From positions 248,001 through 312,000 of the forward strand of contig JAJOZX010005608.1 of NCBI GenBank assembly GCA_023014485.1: 64,000 bases of DNA. Direction: 5' to 3'. Source of the stretch: Bathynomus jamesi. Lineage: Eukaryota; Arthropoda; Malacostraca; Isopoda; Cirolanidae. Numbering within the stretch: the stretch's first letter is position 1; each line of letters starts with the position of its first letter. The notes under the pieces are model-generated. The model was given only the letters and a program-made list of their open reading frames with translations. It ran no database searches and was not told the DNA's origin. Positions 10,801 through 21,814 of this stretch are shown here, piece after piece. A program made the translations under genes and the position numbers.

Positions 10801-11217
10801 GGATCTTAACAGACTGGCAACCCTTTGCCCAGGATAAGAAACTGACGACCCAAGCACATAGAAGATATTGGCATAACAGTCTGGCGAGTCTGTAGCCAAG
10901 AGTTTAACAAGTGGCGACCCACCATTTGACCGGCGTGTCACGACTCCAAGTTCTCCACGCTTAGTTTTCATCCAAGAAGAAGTAGCCAGCAAGACACGTT
11001 TTGAAGACACGTCTTCAGGACACGTCAAGGATTTCGCCGTAGAAATTTTAAGTACAGAGTTGTTTTTTTTAAGTAATTTGTAAACATTTGAAAAGTCAGT
11101 ATTATTAACAGTTAATATTTAGTATTGAGCCAGATGTAACACAAAACACAGTGAACACTTCAGACACCAGTGATACATTTTTTTTTAGTGAAACAGTAAT
11201 TTTCACAGAAGTTAAAT

Positions 11218-11372
11218 GTAAGAGAAGTTAAATGTAAGAGAAGTTAAATGTAAGAGAAGTTAAATGTAAGAGAAGTTAAAAGTAAGAGAAGTTAAAAGTA
11301 AGAGAAGTTAAAAGTAAGAGAGTTAATTTCAGAGAGTTAATTTCAGAGAGTTAATTTCAGAGAGTTAATTTC
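11218..11372 (+). repeat. Tandem arrays, 16-bp and 14-bp units
   Basis: About seven copies of AGAGAAGTTAAATGTA (later units have AAAGT in place of AATGT) from 11218, followed by copies of AGAGAGTTAATTTC to about 11372. They lie inside the LTR element. Confidence 0.9.
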
Positions 11373-11549
11373 ACTATTATAGTCAGTATAGAATAATTTT
11401 ATTTTATGTACCAAACATAATAGTACCGGAGTGGAATGTTGTTTACATTTTTTATTTTTGTTTACAATTTTTTTCAAATTATTGAATTGAATTGACTTGC
11501 AAATTAAGAAAGAGTGTTTATAGAGAGTTTATAGATTTAGAGAGATTTT

Positions 11550-11840
11550 TGAAGTCAGTTTTGAAGTCAGTTTTGAAGTCAGTTTTAGTTGCAAATAAGT
11601 TGCAAGTCAGTTTTGAAGTCAGTTTTAGTTGCAAATAAGTTGCAAAGTTTTGAAGTCAGTTTTGAAGTCAGTTTTAGTTGCAAATAAGTTGCAAGTCAGT
11701 TTTGAAGTCAGTTTTAGTTGCAAATAAGTTGCAAGTCAGTTTTGAAGTCAGTTTTAGTTGCAAATAAGTTGCAACTCAGTTTTGAAGTAGTTTGTTGCAA
11801 ATAATTGTAACTCAGTTTTGAAGTCAGTTTTGAAGTCAGT
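11550..11840 (+). repeat. Tandem array built on TTTTGAAGTCAG
   Basis: Units combine AGTCAGTTTTGAAGTCAG with TTTTAGTTGCAAATAAGTTG, repeated about five times with a period near 58 bp. Confidence 0.85.
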
Positions 11841-11844
11841 TTTG

Positions 11845-12140
11845 AAGTCAGAAGGTTGTATCCAAGAGGACAACCGCCCCAGAGATTTATAGAAATACTT
11901 GATAAGAGGTCAAGTCAGAAGGTTGCGCCAAGAGGGACAACCGCCCCAGAGATTTATAGAAATACTTGATAAGAGGTCAAGTCAGAAGGTTGCGCCAAGA
12001 GGGACAACCGCCCCAGAGATTTATAGAAACCTGATAAGAGGTCAAGTCAGAAGGTTGCGCCAAGAGGGACAACCGCCCCAGAGATTTATAGAAATACTTG
12101 ATAAGCGGTCAAGTCAGAAGGTTGCGCCAAGAGGGACCAC
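11845..12140 (+). repeat. Tandem array, about 63-bp unit
   Basis: Four to five copies of a unit containing GGTTGCGCCAAGAGGGACAA, then CCGCCCCAGAGATTTATAGA and CTTGATAAGAGGTCAAGTCA. Because the unit length is close to a multiple of three, a 112-residue frame (11899-12237) is open across it with repeated QVRRLRQEGQPPQRFIEILD; I treat that as a by-product, not a gene. Confidence 0.85.
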
Positions 12141-12231
12141 CAAAACAGAGGTTAATAGTCTCCACTTGATAGAGATCAAGTGCAGTAATTTTCCATTTTC
12201 AGTTAATTTCAAGTTAGACAGTTTCAGTTTT

Positions 12232-12485
12232 TTTTGAAGAAGTCAGTTTTTTGAAGAAGTCAGGTTTTTGAAGAAGTCAGTTTTTTTGAAGAAGTCAGTT
12301 TTTTTGTTCGAAGTCAGTTTTGTTCGAAGTCAGTTTTGTTCGAAGTCAGTTTTATTCGAAGTCAGTTTTATTCGAAGTCAGTTTTATTCGAAGTCAGTTT
12401 TATTCGAAGTTAGTTTTATTCGAAGTTAGTTTTATTCGAAGTTAGTTTTCGAAGTTAGTTTTATTCGAAGTTAGTTTCAAGTCTC
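12232..12485 (+). repeat. Tandem array of TTTTATTCGAAGTYAG
   Basis: Begins with GAAGAAGTCAGTTTTTT units and passes into about ten units of TTTTATTCGAAGTCAG or the TTAG variant. Successive variants lie in blocks, as expected from local slippage. Confidence 0.85.
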
Positions 12486-14259
12486 AGTTTTCAAGTCCCC
12501 AGTCATTTCAATGCAGTCAATTGAATTCAACTTTTTCTTTGTAATTTAAGAGAATTTAATTTAAGAAAATGTAATTTAAGAATTTAATTCAACCTTTTTT
12601 TTTGTTGTAAAAGAGAATTAAATTCAACCTGAATTGACCGGTTTGCGTCTTTAGTTAACCTTTTGTTTTTGTAAGAAGGAAAATCACCGATTTGTCTTTT
12701 CTTTTCATGCCATTGTTGCGTATATAAATATATAGTTATGTATTTTATTATTTGTAACCAAAACCGTTTTAACAAAGGTTGTAACGATTTTGATAATTAT
12801 TGTAATGTATATGAGGAACATGCCGTCCCTCCATTTTGTTTGAACTCTTTTAATTTTTGTTCTAAGTAGTGTGACAAGCAATCTTCTTTTTTAAAAGAGC
12901 AAAGTGCTCACGAAAAGACGTAATTGTTAATTTCAGACTATACCCACTGCTTAGTCACTCAATTCCCCGAATGTAGTACTCCAAACTTTGTTTTTTTATT
13001 TTATTTATTTTAACACCCGAACCCCAGTTGAACCCAGTGTCAACCAGAGCAATGGTTCAACCATGGTTAATTCCTCTTTGGTACTATGGAACATAACCTC
13101 AATTTATGTTAAGTTGTGTTTTTTTTTTTTTAAGTATACTATATGTTTACTTCATTAAAATGCATAATTGATTTATATTTTTAATTTGTATTCTTAATTT
13201 TCTTAATTCAATTATCGTACCGATACTTCTGGTTAATGTTAATGGTTATATAGTTCATATATAGCTAGGAATGTTACTAGTCGAATTTAATTCCATCTTC
13301 AAAATTTATTTTTAATACCGCTAGATTTACTTTCATTACTTGTAAGGTCCTCTAAGTACATCTTTTTTATTACCTTAATATACGTGTAACTGATTTAATT
13401 ACATAAAATCGATAATTCTAATTGAATTCTATTACTTTTTATACATATTCGAATTCATTTTTTTTCCGTACTTCAAGTCACTTTCACATGGAACTCATAT
13501 GCAAACACCATCATAAATACTACCTGTATTTGATTTTAACGATAATTGACTTAAATTTAAAAGATTTTATAACCCTAAACCCATCTTAAATTATTATACA
13601 TTATTTTTAAACTTTGTCAATCCAGATCCCTACACATACACACGCATGTATGCACACTATATATACTATATATACACAAACCTTATTCTAAAATCATTGG
13701 ATATCACAAACTATTTCATTGCGTGTAAGTGCTAACTATGCTATTCATAGAGTCTTAAGCATTTTTGCTTACTATATATAAATTTTTGCTCAGGCATTTA
13801 TTCAGTTAATTTAACAATCCTCTCAGCTAATCTGTCCCTCAAAATTATAAGATACACACTTTGTATCCAATACACACTAGACCACAGGTCTATACATCAT
13901 CCATTATGTAATTCGATTTTTTACTCACAATAGTCAATAAAAATTAGCTTATAGGTTGTAGGTTGTACGATTTACGTTTTTCCCTTCTATCTACTCTATT
14001 CATTATGTAGTAATTTGTCCCACAGAGAAAAAAAATTTTGTAAAAAATTTTAATCATATCATTGTTTGTCTAACTTAAATGTTTGTCTAAATTAAAGTAT
14101 TAATCTTTGAATTTTTTATATCATATAATAACACTTCTGTATAAAAATTTGTAATGTAAAGAAAAATTCGTCATCTAACTTGAAGTAGTTAGGATGTTAT
14201 TTTCTCATTTGTATTGTATTAATGGTACCCTATTAGATTATTGTATAAATATCATTTTT
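12486..14259. other. LTR element interior, AT-rich, non-coding
   Basis: I see no gag, pol or env motif in any frame. The stretch is very AT-rich with scattered short repeats and (TA)-like patches (about 13660-13680). Confidence 0.6.
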
Positions 14260-14272
14260 AAAGGGAGAGCAA
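14260..14272 (+). promoter_or_regulatory. Polypurine tract before 3' LTR
   Basis: AAAGGGAGAGCAA immediately precedes the TG start of the 3' LTR. This is the expected place and composition for the plus-strand DNA primer of an LTR retrotransposon. Confidence 0.75.
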
Positions 14273-14748
14273 TGTAAAAATGAACAATGAATAATCAATA
14301 TTCATTTTTACATAAGAACCAAAATCGCTTAACGCAAGTTTGGATAATAATTTTACTTGTAGCTTCCTATTTTTGTTCGTGTCACAACCCTACGATCTAC
14401 CATATCTATGGTTTAGTCGTATCCATTTTCCATTTGTTATAGAAGTTATTATAATTAATTATGATTGCCTTGCATCTCACCCTCGACCCTAGATTATGCA
14501 TACACATTGCATATAAGAGGATTGGAACCCGTAGTTGTGCTTCTTAGTCCTTGATACCCACTCTGTCTTTAATTCGTTTCTTTTAGGTCCTCCCAAATAA
14601 TGACTTACAGTTACACTGTACGTATGACATAATGTGAATAACTATGACGTCATAAAGTAACTTAATTCTCTTCACGTTTCCATACCGCCAATACGAATCA
14701 CCAATTTGGTATGTGGATATCTTCCATGTTCAATATATGGTAAATTCT

Positions 14749-14786
<38 letters not shown>

Positions 14787-16096
14787 GAAAAAAACTTCAT
14801 TCTCTATACATCATTATTTATGTTTCCTACCTATTGTCTACTGATACCTATCAACCTATCAGTCCATATTTTACGCGTGTCTATATTACGTACACAACCT
14901 ATTGTATTACGTACATGTAAAATACGTCCACATGTATTTTTATTTTTTTTTTTTGAAGTGCGTTCACCCCTCACAAGATATTCATTAGGCTTAGGTAAGT
15001 GGTCGAATTTCGAATTCGCTGATGACAGCAAAGTCGAACGCTTCTGAGATAAAAATCTCCTCTCGCTCTGATCCAAATTTATAACATATTATAATATAAT
15101 GTAACATGTTATGTTGTATATAAATTATCTTGTATGTGCTCATGTACTTGTGTTGTACTAATAACCATATATAATAACCATATATTATAACCATATATTA
15201 TAACCATATATTATAACCATATATAAATATATAAAAACACTGTAAGAATGGTAAACGACGTAATGTACTTCAATGAAACTGTAATTGAATGTAATGACTT
15301 AATATATAATGTAAGAATGTACTTTAATAGAACTGTAAGGGACAATCATAAGCGAATGTGAAGTAATCCATAATCGCAATCATAATTGTAATAAACCCAA
15401 ACGAAAATGTACTCAGTCGTGTACTTAAATTGTACTTATGTACTACTATGAACTGATATCGCCTTCAGAAATGAAGACGCGGCAAAAAAAATATACGATT
15501 AGTTTTATTTTTATTTTTTTAAAATTTTTATTTGGAATCTTTCAAACATCTGATCGTGTTTAAAAGGGGAATCTTAACCTTCAACTGCCGTCCCCCAACA
15601 TTTAGGCTTATATTATACATGTATTTGTAAAATGGACTTCACTTCATTACGGCTCTCTGCTTTGGTCACTGCTACGAGACTCCTTTGTTAGCAGCCTCGC
15701 TGCGGGGAGGGGGCAGAGGCCCCTTGCCTCCTTAATTTTTTTAGATTCCGGCCTGAGCCATGGTCGAAAGAGGTCGAACCTCTACCCCTGTAAATTCAGA
15801 GCACTACCTGTACATTTTGAGAAGTAAACTACAGTAAAAGAAGTTTTTATCTTTTCCTTCGAGCCTTGTTCTCTTCAGGAATTTAGTCAGTAAAGTCGAT
15901 AAGTTATAAAAGAAAAGTCGATAATTTTAGTACCAAGAGAAAGTATCAGAGTATTATAGAAAGAGAAGAATTAACAACTGTCGACCATAAAGTGAGAGAA
16001 AAGAATTAGAATGTTATAGAAGAAATATCCGTTGCTGCCTCCTAACCAGAACCCCCGTCGATTCCGAACCACCCCAGGGCCATAGACGGAGGGGTT

Positions 16097-16100
<4 letters not shown>
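14273..16100 (+). repeat. 3' LTR, 1828 bp
   Basis: Near-identical to the 5' LTR. It differs by, for example, one fewer AAT unit, one fewer ATAACCATATATT unit and scattered substitutions. It is followed at once by a TA array. Confidence 0.9.

Positions 16101-16142
<42 letters not shown>
16101..16142. repeat. (TA)n microsatellite, LTR element target
   Basis: A pure TA run that begins at the last base of the 3' LTR. A shorter TA run precedes the 5' LTR, so the retrotransposon integrated into a TA array. Confidence 0.95.
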
Positions 16143-16143
<1 letters not shown>

Positions 16144-16238
16144 CAAGAAACAGGTGTTCCCAAATTTACCTTTCATTATCATAGTGAAACTGAAGCAGTT
16201 AAAGTATAATCCGCGGTCCATAACCAATAGACCACCTA

Positions 16239-16715
16239 CAGGGGTCCCCAACCCTGTGCCCGCGAGCACCATGGTGCCCGCCGACCCTTTTGCGTGTGCC
16301 CGCCACTGACTGACTACGATTGATAAGTTTTTATTTAAATTTTTAATAAAATGTTAAGTATGTTACATATTTTAAATATTTAGTAACTAAATATTTAAAA
16401 TATGTAACATACTTAACATTTTATTAAATTTTAGTAGTTAATTACAGAAACAGATGCTCATTTATTTGAAAATAATTATTTCTTTATAAATAAATAAAGT
16501 TATCGTTTTGATAATTTTTCTAAGATTCTTAGTTAGCCCATCCTTGTTTTTTTTGTGTATTATGTTCATTATTTTACATAGGAATTAAATTTTTTTGTGT
16601 ATTATGTTCATTATTAAGTCCAACTATAAATTTGCCTTGAAAAAGTAAATGGTGCCGGCCGCACTACCGGTAGTCTTGAATGTGCTCTTCGGCACAAAAA
16701 GGTTGGGGACCCCTG
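16239..16715. mobile_element. hAT-type MITE, TIR CAGGGGTCCCCAACC
   Basis: Left end CAGGGGTCCCCAACCCTGTG; right end, read in reverse complement, CAGGGGTCCCCAACCTTTTT. This TIR is typical of widespread hAT elements. ACCTA directly abuts both ends (16234-16238 and 16716-16720), a partial match to the 8-bp duplication expected for hAT. The interior has no transposase and centres on a long palindrome (16342-16428). Confidence 0.75.
16342..16428. repeat. 43-bp-arm palindrome inside MITE
   Basis: Arms 16342-16384 and 16386-16428 are perfect reverse complements around a single A at 16385. Arm words include AATGTTAAGTATGTTACATA. It would extrude as a cruciform or hairpin. Confidence 0.9.
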
Positions 16716-16729
16716 ACCTAGGGTAACCA

Positions 16730-17055
16730 TTTATCTACCAACCAGTTGTGTGGAAGGAAGAGAGAGAGAGAGAGAGAGAATCCTTAAAACAATATTAAAA
16801 TATATACATATATATAATTTTTTTAATTAAATAAAAGATTTTGTAATTTTTTTCGCAAAAACTTTTCCGAGAATTTTCGGATGAAAATTTAGCGGCGCTG
16901 TTCAAAGTTGGACCTTTATCGTCGGTGGGTACCAATGGGGTCTCTGAAAGGGAGGGGGGGAAACGAGAATAAGGGGTGAGGGATACAGAGTTGGTGGCGG
17001 AAAGAGAGAGAGGAAAAAAATGTTTTTGTTATTAAAAAATGAGATCAAATTCATC

Positions 17056-17096
<41 letters not shown>

Positions 17097-18105
17097 CCCA
17101 GAAAGATTTTGAGAGGTTGGCGGGAGGGAGGGGTGAGGGAGAGGGAGGGGTTAATCGTATGCTGTTATATTCGAGTTCCTGGCAAGTTTTCCGTCCGTTT
17201 TGTGGGAGGAACGAACCGCCTCTTTGCACAATATCTCAAGACACCCGCCCAATATAATGGGATACAGCGATTCATATTTGGTCAGAGCCGTACACGTTTC
17301 ATCTGTCAAATGAACATGCATTCGTATCTATCTATCTATATCTATATATGCGTGAATGAGTTTGCCACATAAGTTAAATTATTAAATCAAAGGTTTCGCT
17401 GGTTTTTACAAAACATCCATTCAGGGTACTTGTAGCATCATTACTAAGTACATATAAGATTAACGTAATATGTACTCGTGTGTATATATATATATATATA
17501 TACACACCTGCACACTCTTTTATAATTAATTATTCATTTGAATACATTTGTTTAAGAAAACCATTTTCCTAATTCACCTGAGCGTAATACTACTACTACT
17601 ACTACTACTGATGATAATAATGATGATGATGATAATAATAATAACTAATCGCGGCAGGAACGTGTATATCACGACATTTGCAGTGTCGCTGCGGTTTATC
17701 TTTATAAATGTTATCTTTCATAACGAAAAACGGATTACAATTAGAGTTAGTTTAGGTTAGACAAGGTTTGGTTAAACTTATTGGCTTTTTTAAATGTCAT
17801 ATAGAAAATGCGTAAAGATGTCGCGTTTTGTAGAGCAGCGAAATGCGTATTTGTGTGCGCACGCGCGCGTTAAATAAGGCTAAGAAATTATAGGCACAAA
17901 TGTTTGCGGCAAAAGTCTTTCTCTGGGGAACATTACTTAATTATAAACAAATTAAGTACTGAAAGGAAAAGAAACTGTAACACGAGATGTTTGTAGTTTG
18001 CTCTGAGACGAGAGAGGACAGTTGAGTGTTTGTACATCGCTACAGTATGACATCACAAATGTAAACATAACTTATTATGCGACTTAAAACCACAGTGCAG
18101 TACTT

Positions 18106-18139
<34 letters not shown>

Positions 18140-18356
18140 CACGAATTACTCATTCGTTTATTATGTATTTTTTTCTACTGTTGTAAAATGAATTTTCGTA
18201 CAATAACAGACATCATTTCCAATTTAACTACGTCCCCTTCAAATTTGATTTTTTTCTTATATATATATTCCCCCCGGGCATTTCAGGTCACACCTGCGCG
18301 AACAATGGACGAAGATAGAAAATAAAATTTGGTCCTTGTCCTTCTCTTTTTAAGCG

Positions 18357-18360
<4 letters not shown>
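16730..18360. other. Mostly non-coding, microsatellite-rich
   Basis: Contains (GA)n at 16756-16778, (TA)n at 17065-17093 and 17481-17504, ACT/GAT triplet runs at 17590-17645 and (TG)n at 18119-18138. Apart from the short gene fragment at 17257-17313 no coding segment is recognised. Confidence 0.5.
17257..17313 (+). pseudogene. N-terminal scrap of the PC4-like repeated gene
   Basis: Begins ATGGGATACAGCG and reads MGYSDSYLVRAVHVSSVK before a stop. The ATG, its upstream context (GCCCAATATAATGGGATAC) and the following CGTACACGTTTCAT match the starts of the copies at 28437 (minus strand) and 40388 (plus strand). Homology is lost shortly after codon 16. The match shows that the family was duplicated at least three times in this window. 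Confidence 0.6.
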
Positions 18361-18392
<32 letters not shown>

Positions 18393-19001
18393 GAATGTGT
18401 CCTAATAATGATTTCTTCTCTATCTAACTTGAATTTTAACGAAAAAGATTGCTTTTGATAATACTATGTTTCGTATTGAAGTAACGGTGCTTTAGCTAAC
18501 AGTAAAGTTTAAGAAGTTTGTGCGTAAATTGAAACGCGTTTTCAGGTAATAAAAATATGTAGGTATAATATATATATAGTAGAGAATTCTAAGAAATTCA
18601 ATGTACATGTGATTTGAAATTGAGAAATTAATAATTATTAAGCATTGTTCCAATAAAAAATTTCTAATTTTGTTTGTTGAAACCGCTGACGAAAGTTAAT
18701 TAAAAATTTCTGGAGATAAAATTCTAGTAAATACGGTTAAATTTTACGTGATAAGGTTTTAGTTTTAAAATGGAAAGCAATTATTTCGTTGATATAAATA
18801 GTTATTGCTCAATTAAATGCAGCGCCTTAAAAAAAAAATCCGACATCTTTACTATTAACTTCGATTCAAACCTGTTTAATTTGAAAATAAAAAATTTGTA
18901 TACGCATTGAAACATCGAACAGTTTTAACTGCATCAAAATCGTATATAATGAAATGAACTTCAAAATTCACAGAATATTATTTCTAGTTAACTGTGAAAA
19001 T

Positions 19002-19076
<75 letters not shown>

Positions 19077-19514
19077 ACGAGTTCATTCGTTTGTTGCGTG
19101 GATTGCGATATTAATAATAAAAAAATAGGAATTATGTAATAATTGATTTATTTTAGTTGTGTAAAGAGCGTGTGTTTAAATTCTAATTATTTATTTAAGA
19201 AACGGAATTTCTTTTAAAGTAAATTGTTGGAATTAAGGAGAAGATTCATCTGTATTGGCAGCGAATTAAAATAAATGGCAGTACCTGACAACTATCATAT
19301 AAATATATGGTGGAATTTAGCAACCAAATGCTGAATAACATATGAATTAATTTAATAAATATTGCTATCTGGCAACTCAGTCTTCTACTGGATGATTAAT
19401 ATATGAATTAATAAATATATAGCACAAACTGCCAACTCAGCTTCTATGGCTGATGAATATACATTAAATACATGGGGCTATCTGGCAACTCAGCCAACTG
19501 GCGGATTAGAGGTC

Positions 19515-19521
19515 TATAAAG
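19515..19521 (+). promoter_or_regulatory. TATA box of repeat copy 1
   Basis: TATAAAG in GGTCTATAAAGAGCGGGAGG, preceded by two or three GGCAACTCAG repeats. The same box is TATAAAAG at 32678 and on the minus strand at 23323-23329, so it is conserved across three copies; copy 4 (about 43110) has lost it. Confidence 0.55.
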
Positions 19522-19602
19522 AGCGGGAGGCGGACGACGGAGTCATATGAGCTCGGCAATCAGCCAAGTGACCGGCCAACTCTGGGCTCCCAGCTCTGGG
19601 TC

Positions 19603-19638
<36 letters not shown>

Positions 19639-19899
19639 TGCCCATTTGGGGTGAGGAAAATTCTTCCTCCCCAAAGAGGCGCCCTTAGGATAGGCATGCC
19701 TATTTGGGGGGGTTCAGCTTGGGGGAGAAGTCAGCCTCCAAATTGCATACCCCTTGCAATCCCATTTTGGGGTTGGCAACAAAGGTTGGCACTCCCCTTT
19801 GGAGGGATCAGCTTGGGGTATAACTCCAGGTTGCATACCCCTTGCAGTCCCATTTCGGGGCTGGCAACAAAAGGGGTGCCTTGGTAACGAGCTTAGCAA

Positions 19900-20080
19900 C
19901 AAAGGGGTTGGCACTCTTGCAACAAAGGTTGGGGTTGGTACTCCTGCAACAAAGGGTGGTGGTGGTGGGGCACTCTTGCAACAAAGGGGGTGGGGGTGGC
20001 ACTCTTGCAACGAAGGGGGTGGGGGTTGGCACTCTTGCACCGAAGGGGGTGGGGGTGGCACTCTGCAACATTACAAAATA
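19900..20080 (+). repeat. CACTCTTGCAACAAAGGGGG minisatellite
   Basis: About six imperfect units of 28-30 bp, GGCACTCTTGCAACRAAGG followed by a variable G-rich tract. Open frames across it on both strands translate to Pro-rich or Gly-rich repeats and are not genes. The same array ends copies 2, 3 and 4. Confidence 0.8.
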
Positions 20081-20184
20081 TTTATGCAACTGCATTGCAC
20101 TCCACACTTTTGCGGGACACTACTGGTATTGTAAAGCATATGTGGCATGATAAATATTCACAAAATGCTTTTCAAAACTTTTAT

Positions 20185-20460
20185 ACTTGTATTGCTTTAC
20201 AGTTGACCCAACCAGGATTTCTTGTTCTTTTGCTTTACAGTACCAAATAAATTATTGGTTTTTCTTTACATTACCAAATATAATTCGTTTTTTGCTTTAC
20301 ATTACCAAATATAATTCTTGGTTTTTGTTTACAGTACCAAATAATTCTTGGTTTTTGCTTTATTGTACCAAATAATTCTTGGTTTTTGGTTTACAGTACC
20401 AAATTAATCTTTTTTGCTTTACAGTACCAAAATAATTCTTGTTTTTGCTTTAAGTATCAA
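20185..20460 (+). repeat. Tandem array, TTTACAGTACCAAATAATTC unit
   Basis: Eight to ten imperfect units of about 33 bp, each with TTTACAGTACCAAATAATTC followed by TTGGTTTTTGC. Confidence 0.8.
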
Positions 20461-20938
20461 TATAAAATAAATTATTAAATAAGACTTTTTTCACCTGTAA
20501 AAATTGGGGCTCTATTCTTCAGAGGGAGAAAGTTGGGTGGGGGCTTGAGTCTTCAGGTGGTAACATTGGGGGCTTTAGTCTTCAGGTATCCATATTATTT
20601 ATTAACTGACTTACCAACCTAGTATTAAATCCAGCTTTTTCCTGACGGAACGTACCGAAACGGCGTTCGGCACTTTGAATATGCAGGAGAAAATTTTAGG
20701 CTTTATTTCCATTCCAATTTCATTTTTTTGAAGGGAAGGGAGATACATGAGGAAATTTTAGAAAAGGAAGAACGCTTTTGGGGCGGGGGGGATTATGATG
20801 GTTAAGGGATTGAATGTGGTATCAAACTGCAAAGGTTGTAGGAAATTATACAGGGTGGTCCAAAAGTCCTATCTATTTTGCTGACATAATGATATTTCTA
20901 TTTCATTTTCTACAGGGCATATCCTGTGATGCAGAGGA

Positions 20939-21089
20939 GAGATCACTTTAACATATTGCTTCCCATGAACTTCTTTAACATATTGCTTCCCATGAACCTC
21001 TTTAACATATTGCTTCCCAGTGTATATCACTTTAACATATTGCTTCCCAGTGTATATCACTTTAACATATTGCTTCCCAGTGTTAATCA
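20939..21089 (+). repeat. 30-bp tandem array
   Basis: Five units with the core CTTTAACATATTGCTTCCCA. On the minus strand a frame (20869-21192) reads GKQYVKVIYT repeats and then runs into the TA array; it has no start context or domain and I do not regard it as a gene. Just before it, ACAGGGTGGTCCAAAAGTCC at 20850-20869 resembles one end of a mariner-type element. Confidence 0.75.
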
Positions 21090-21097
21090 CTAATTGT

Positions 21098-21170
<73 letters not shown>

Positions 21171-21423
21171 TGAACGAAAATTTCGGTTCCATTATAAAGA
21201 GGACATTGTAGACATCAATCGACCAGGGAAGTAAGCTGGGGGGGGACTGCTTCCGGGATAGCCAGAAGTGGGGACATTTATTATGATTATTATTATTATG
21301 AAAATTATTACGAATATGAATTATGAAAATTATTAGGAATATGAATTATGAATATTCCCATGAATATTATTATGAATATTAGTCACATTAAAAGAAATAC
21401 TGAAAGAAAATACGCGCTAATTT

Positions 21424-21425
<2 letters not shown>

Positions 21426-21486
<61 letters not shown>
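21426..21486. repeat. (TA)n microsatellite, about 60 bp
   Basis: Pure TA run at the boundary of the GAATTTCACAATTAAACACG end block; its counterpart is 34341-34392. Confidence 0.95.
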
Positions 21487-21489
<3 letters not shown>

Positions 21490-21572
21490 GCTGAATTTCA
21501 CAATTAAACACGTGAAATGAATGAATGATGGAAACCCACAGGGAAAAAGAAAAATGATTCCAAGTACATTCC

Positions 21573-21599
21573 CTGACGAGGTGTTCTGAATACACGAAA
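21573..21599 (+). ncRNA. Hammerhead-like motif
   Basis: CTGACGA (21573-21579) fits the CUGANGA core. It is followed by G, a GTGT...ACAC stem (21581-21584 with 21592-21595) and GAAA (21596-21599). Flanking AATGATTCCAAG and CTTGGAATCATT can pair outside the core. The minus-strand copy at 34230-34256 preserves both core strings and the stem. Conserved core plus stem in two copies is suggestive, but no clear NUH cleavage strand is seen. Confidence 0.35.
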
Positions 21600-21645
21600 T
21601 GCCTTGGAATCATTTTTCTTTTTCCTTGTGTATTTGTATCATATA

Positions 21646-21758
21646 CAGGGTGTTTCAGGTCGACCCTAGAAATAGGGAAATTGGCGGAATCTGTACAAAT
21701 TGTCAAACTACAAATTCCGCCAATTTCCATATTTCTAGGGTCGACCTGAAACACCCTG
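21646..21758. mobile_element. Palindromic mariner-type MITE
   Basis: CAGGGTGTTTCAGGTCGACC at both ends in inverted orientation; about 55-bp arms meet near the middle. TA dinucleotides directly flank the ends (21644-21645 and 21759-21760), as for Tc1/mariner elements. A second copy lies at 34060-34185. Confidence 0.75.
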
Positions 21759-21778
21759 TATATATATATATATATATA

Positions 21779-21814
<36 letters not shown>

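Larger units (their letters stand above)
8934..16100 (+). mobile_element. Complete non-autonomous LTR retrotransposon (LARD-like)
   Basis: Two direct LTRs (8934-10780 and 14273-16100) begin TGTAAAAATGAAC and end GGGGTTAACA, giving the canonical TG...CA ends. Just inside the 5' LTR is TGGCGACCCTG (10784-10794), a plausible tRNA primer-binding site. Just before the 3' LTR is a purine tract, AAAGGGAGAGCAA (14260-14272). The element sits in a TA array: TATA flanks both ends, compatible with a short target duplication, although the repeat makes this ambiguous. The 3.5-kb interior has no gag, protease, RT or integrase frame, only tandem repeats and AT-rich DNA. Replication must have depended on an autonomous partner. 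The LTRs look very similar, with a few indels and substitutions, which suggests fairly recent insertion. Confidence 0.9.
18391..20150 (+). repeat. TATA-containing repeat family, copy 1
   Basis: Homologous in order to 31900-33180 (same strand) and to the reverse complement of 22800-24440 plus 26540-26640. Landmarks are AGTGGAATGTG near 18389, (TA)n/(TG)n at 19006-19074, repeated CTATCTGGCAACTCAG units (19365-19495), a TATA box at 19515, GCGGACGACGGAGTCATA (about 19532), a CCCATTTTGGGGTTGGCAAC block and a terminal CACTCTTGCAACAAAGG minisatellite. The order repeats-TATA-leader looks like an LTR U3/R or a pol II promoter, but I could not define TG...CA ends or an internal coding region, so the class is unknown. 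Confidence 0.65.

Noticed and set aside
11899..12237. 112-residue frame with repeated QVRRLRQEGQPPQRFIEI
   Set aside because: The 63-bp tandem unit is a multiple of three, which keeps a frame open; there is no gag-like motif and the start lies inside the array.
19714..20134. Overlapping Pro-rich and Gly-rich frames on both strands
   Set aside because: Translation of the CACTCTTGCAACAAAGG minisatellite; the same appears in the other repeat copies in different frames.
20869..21192. Repeat protein GKQYVK on the minus strand
   Set aside because: Five-unit 30-bp tandem array running into a TA array; no start or splice support.
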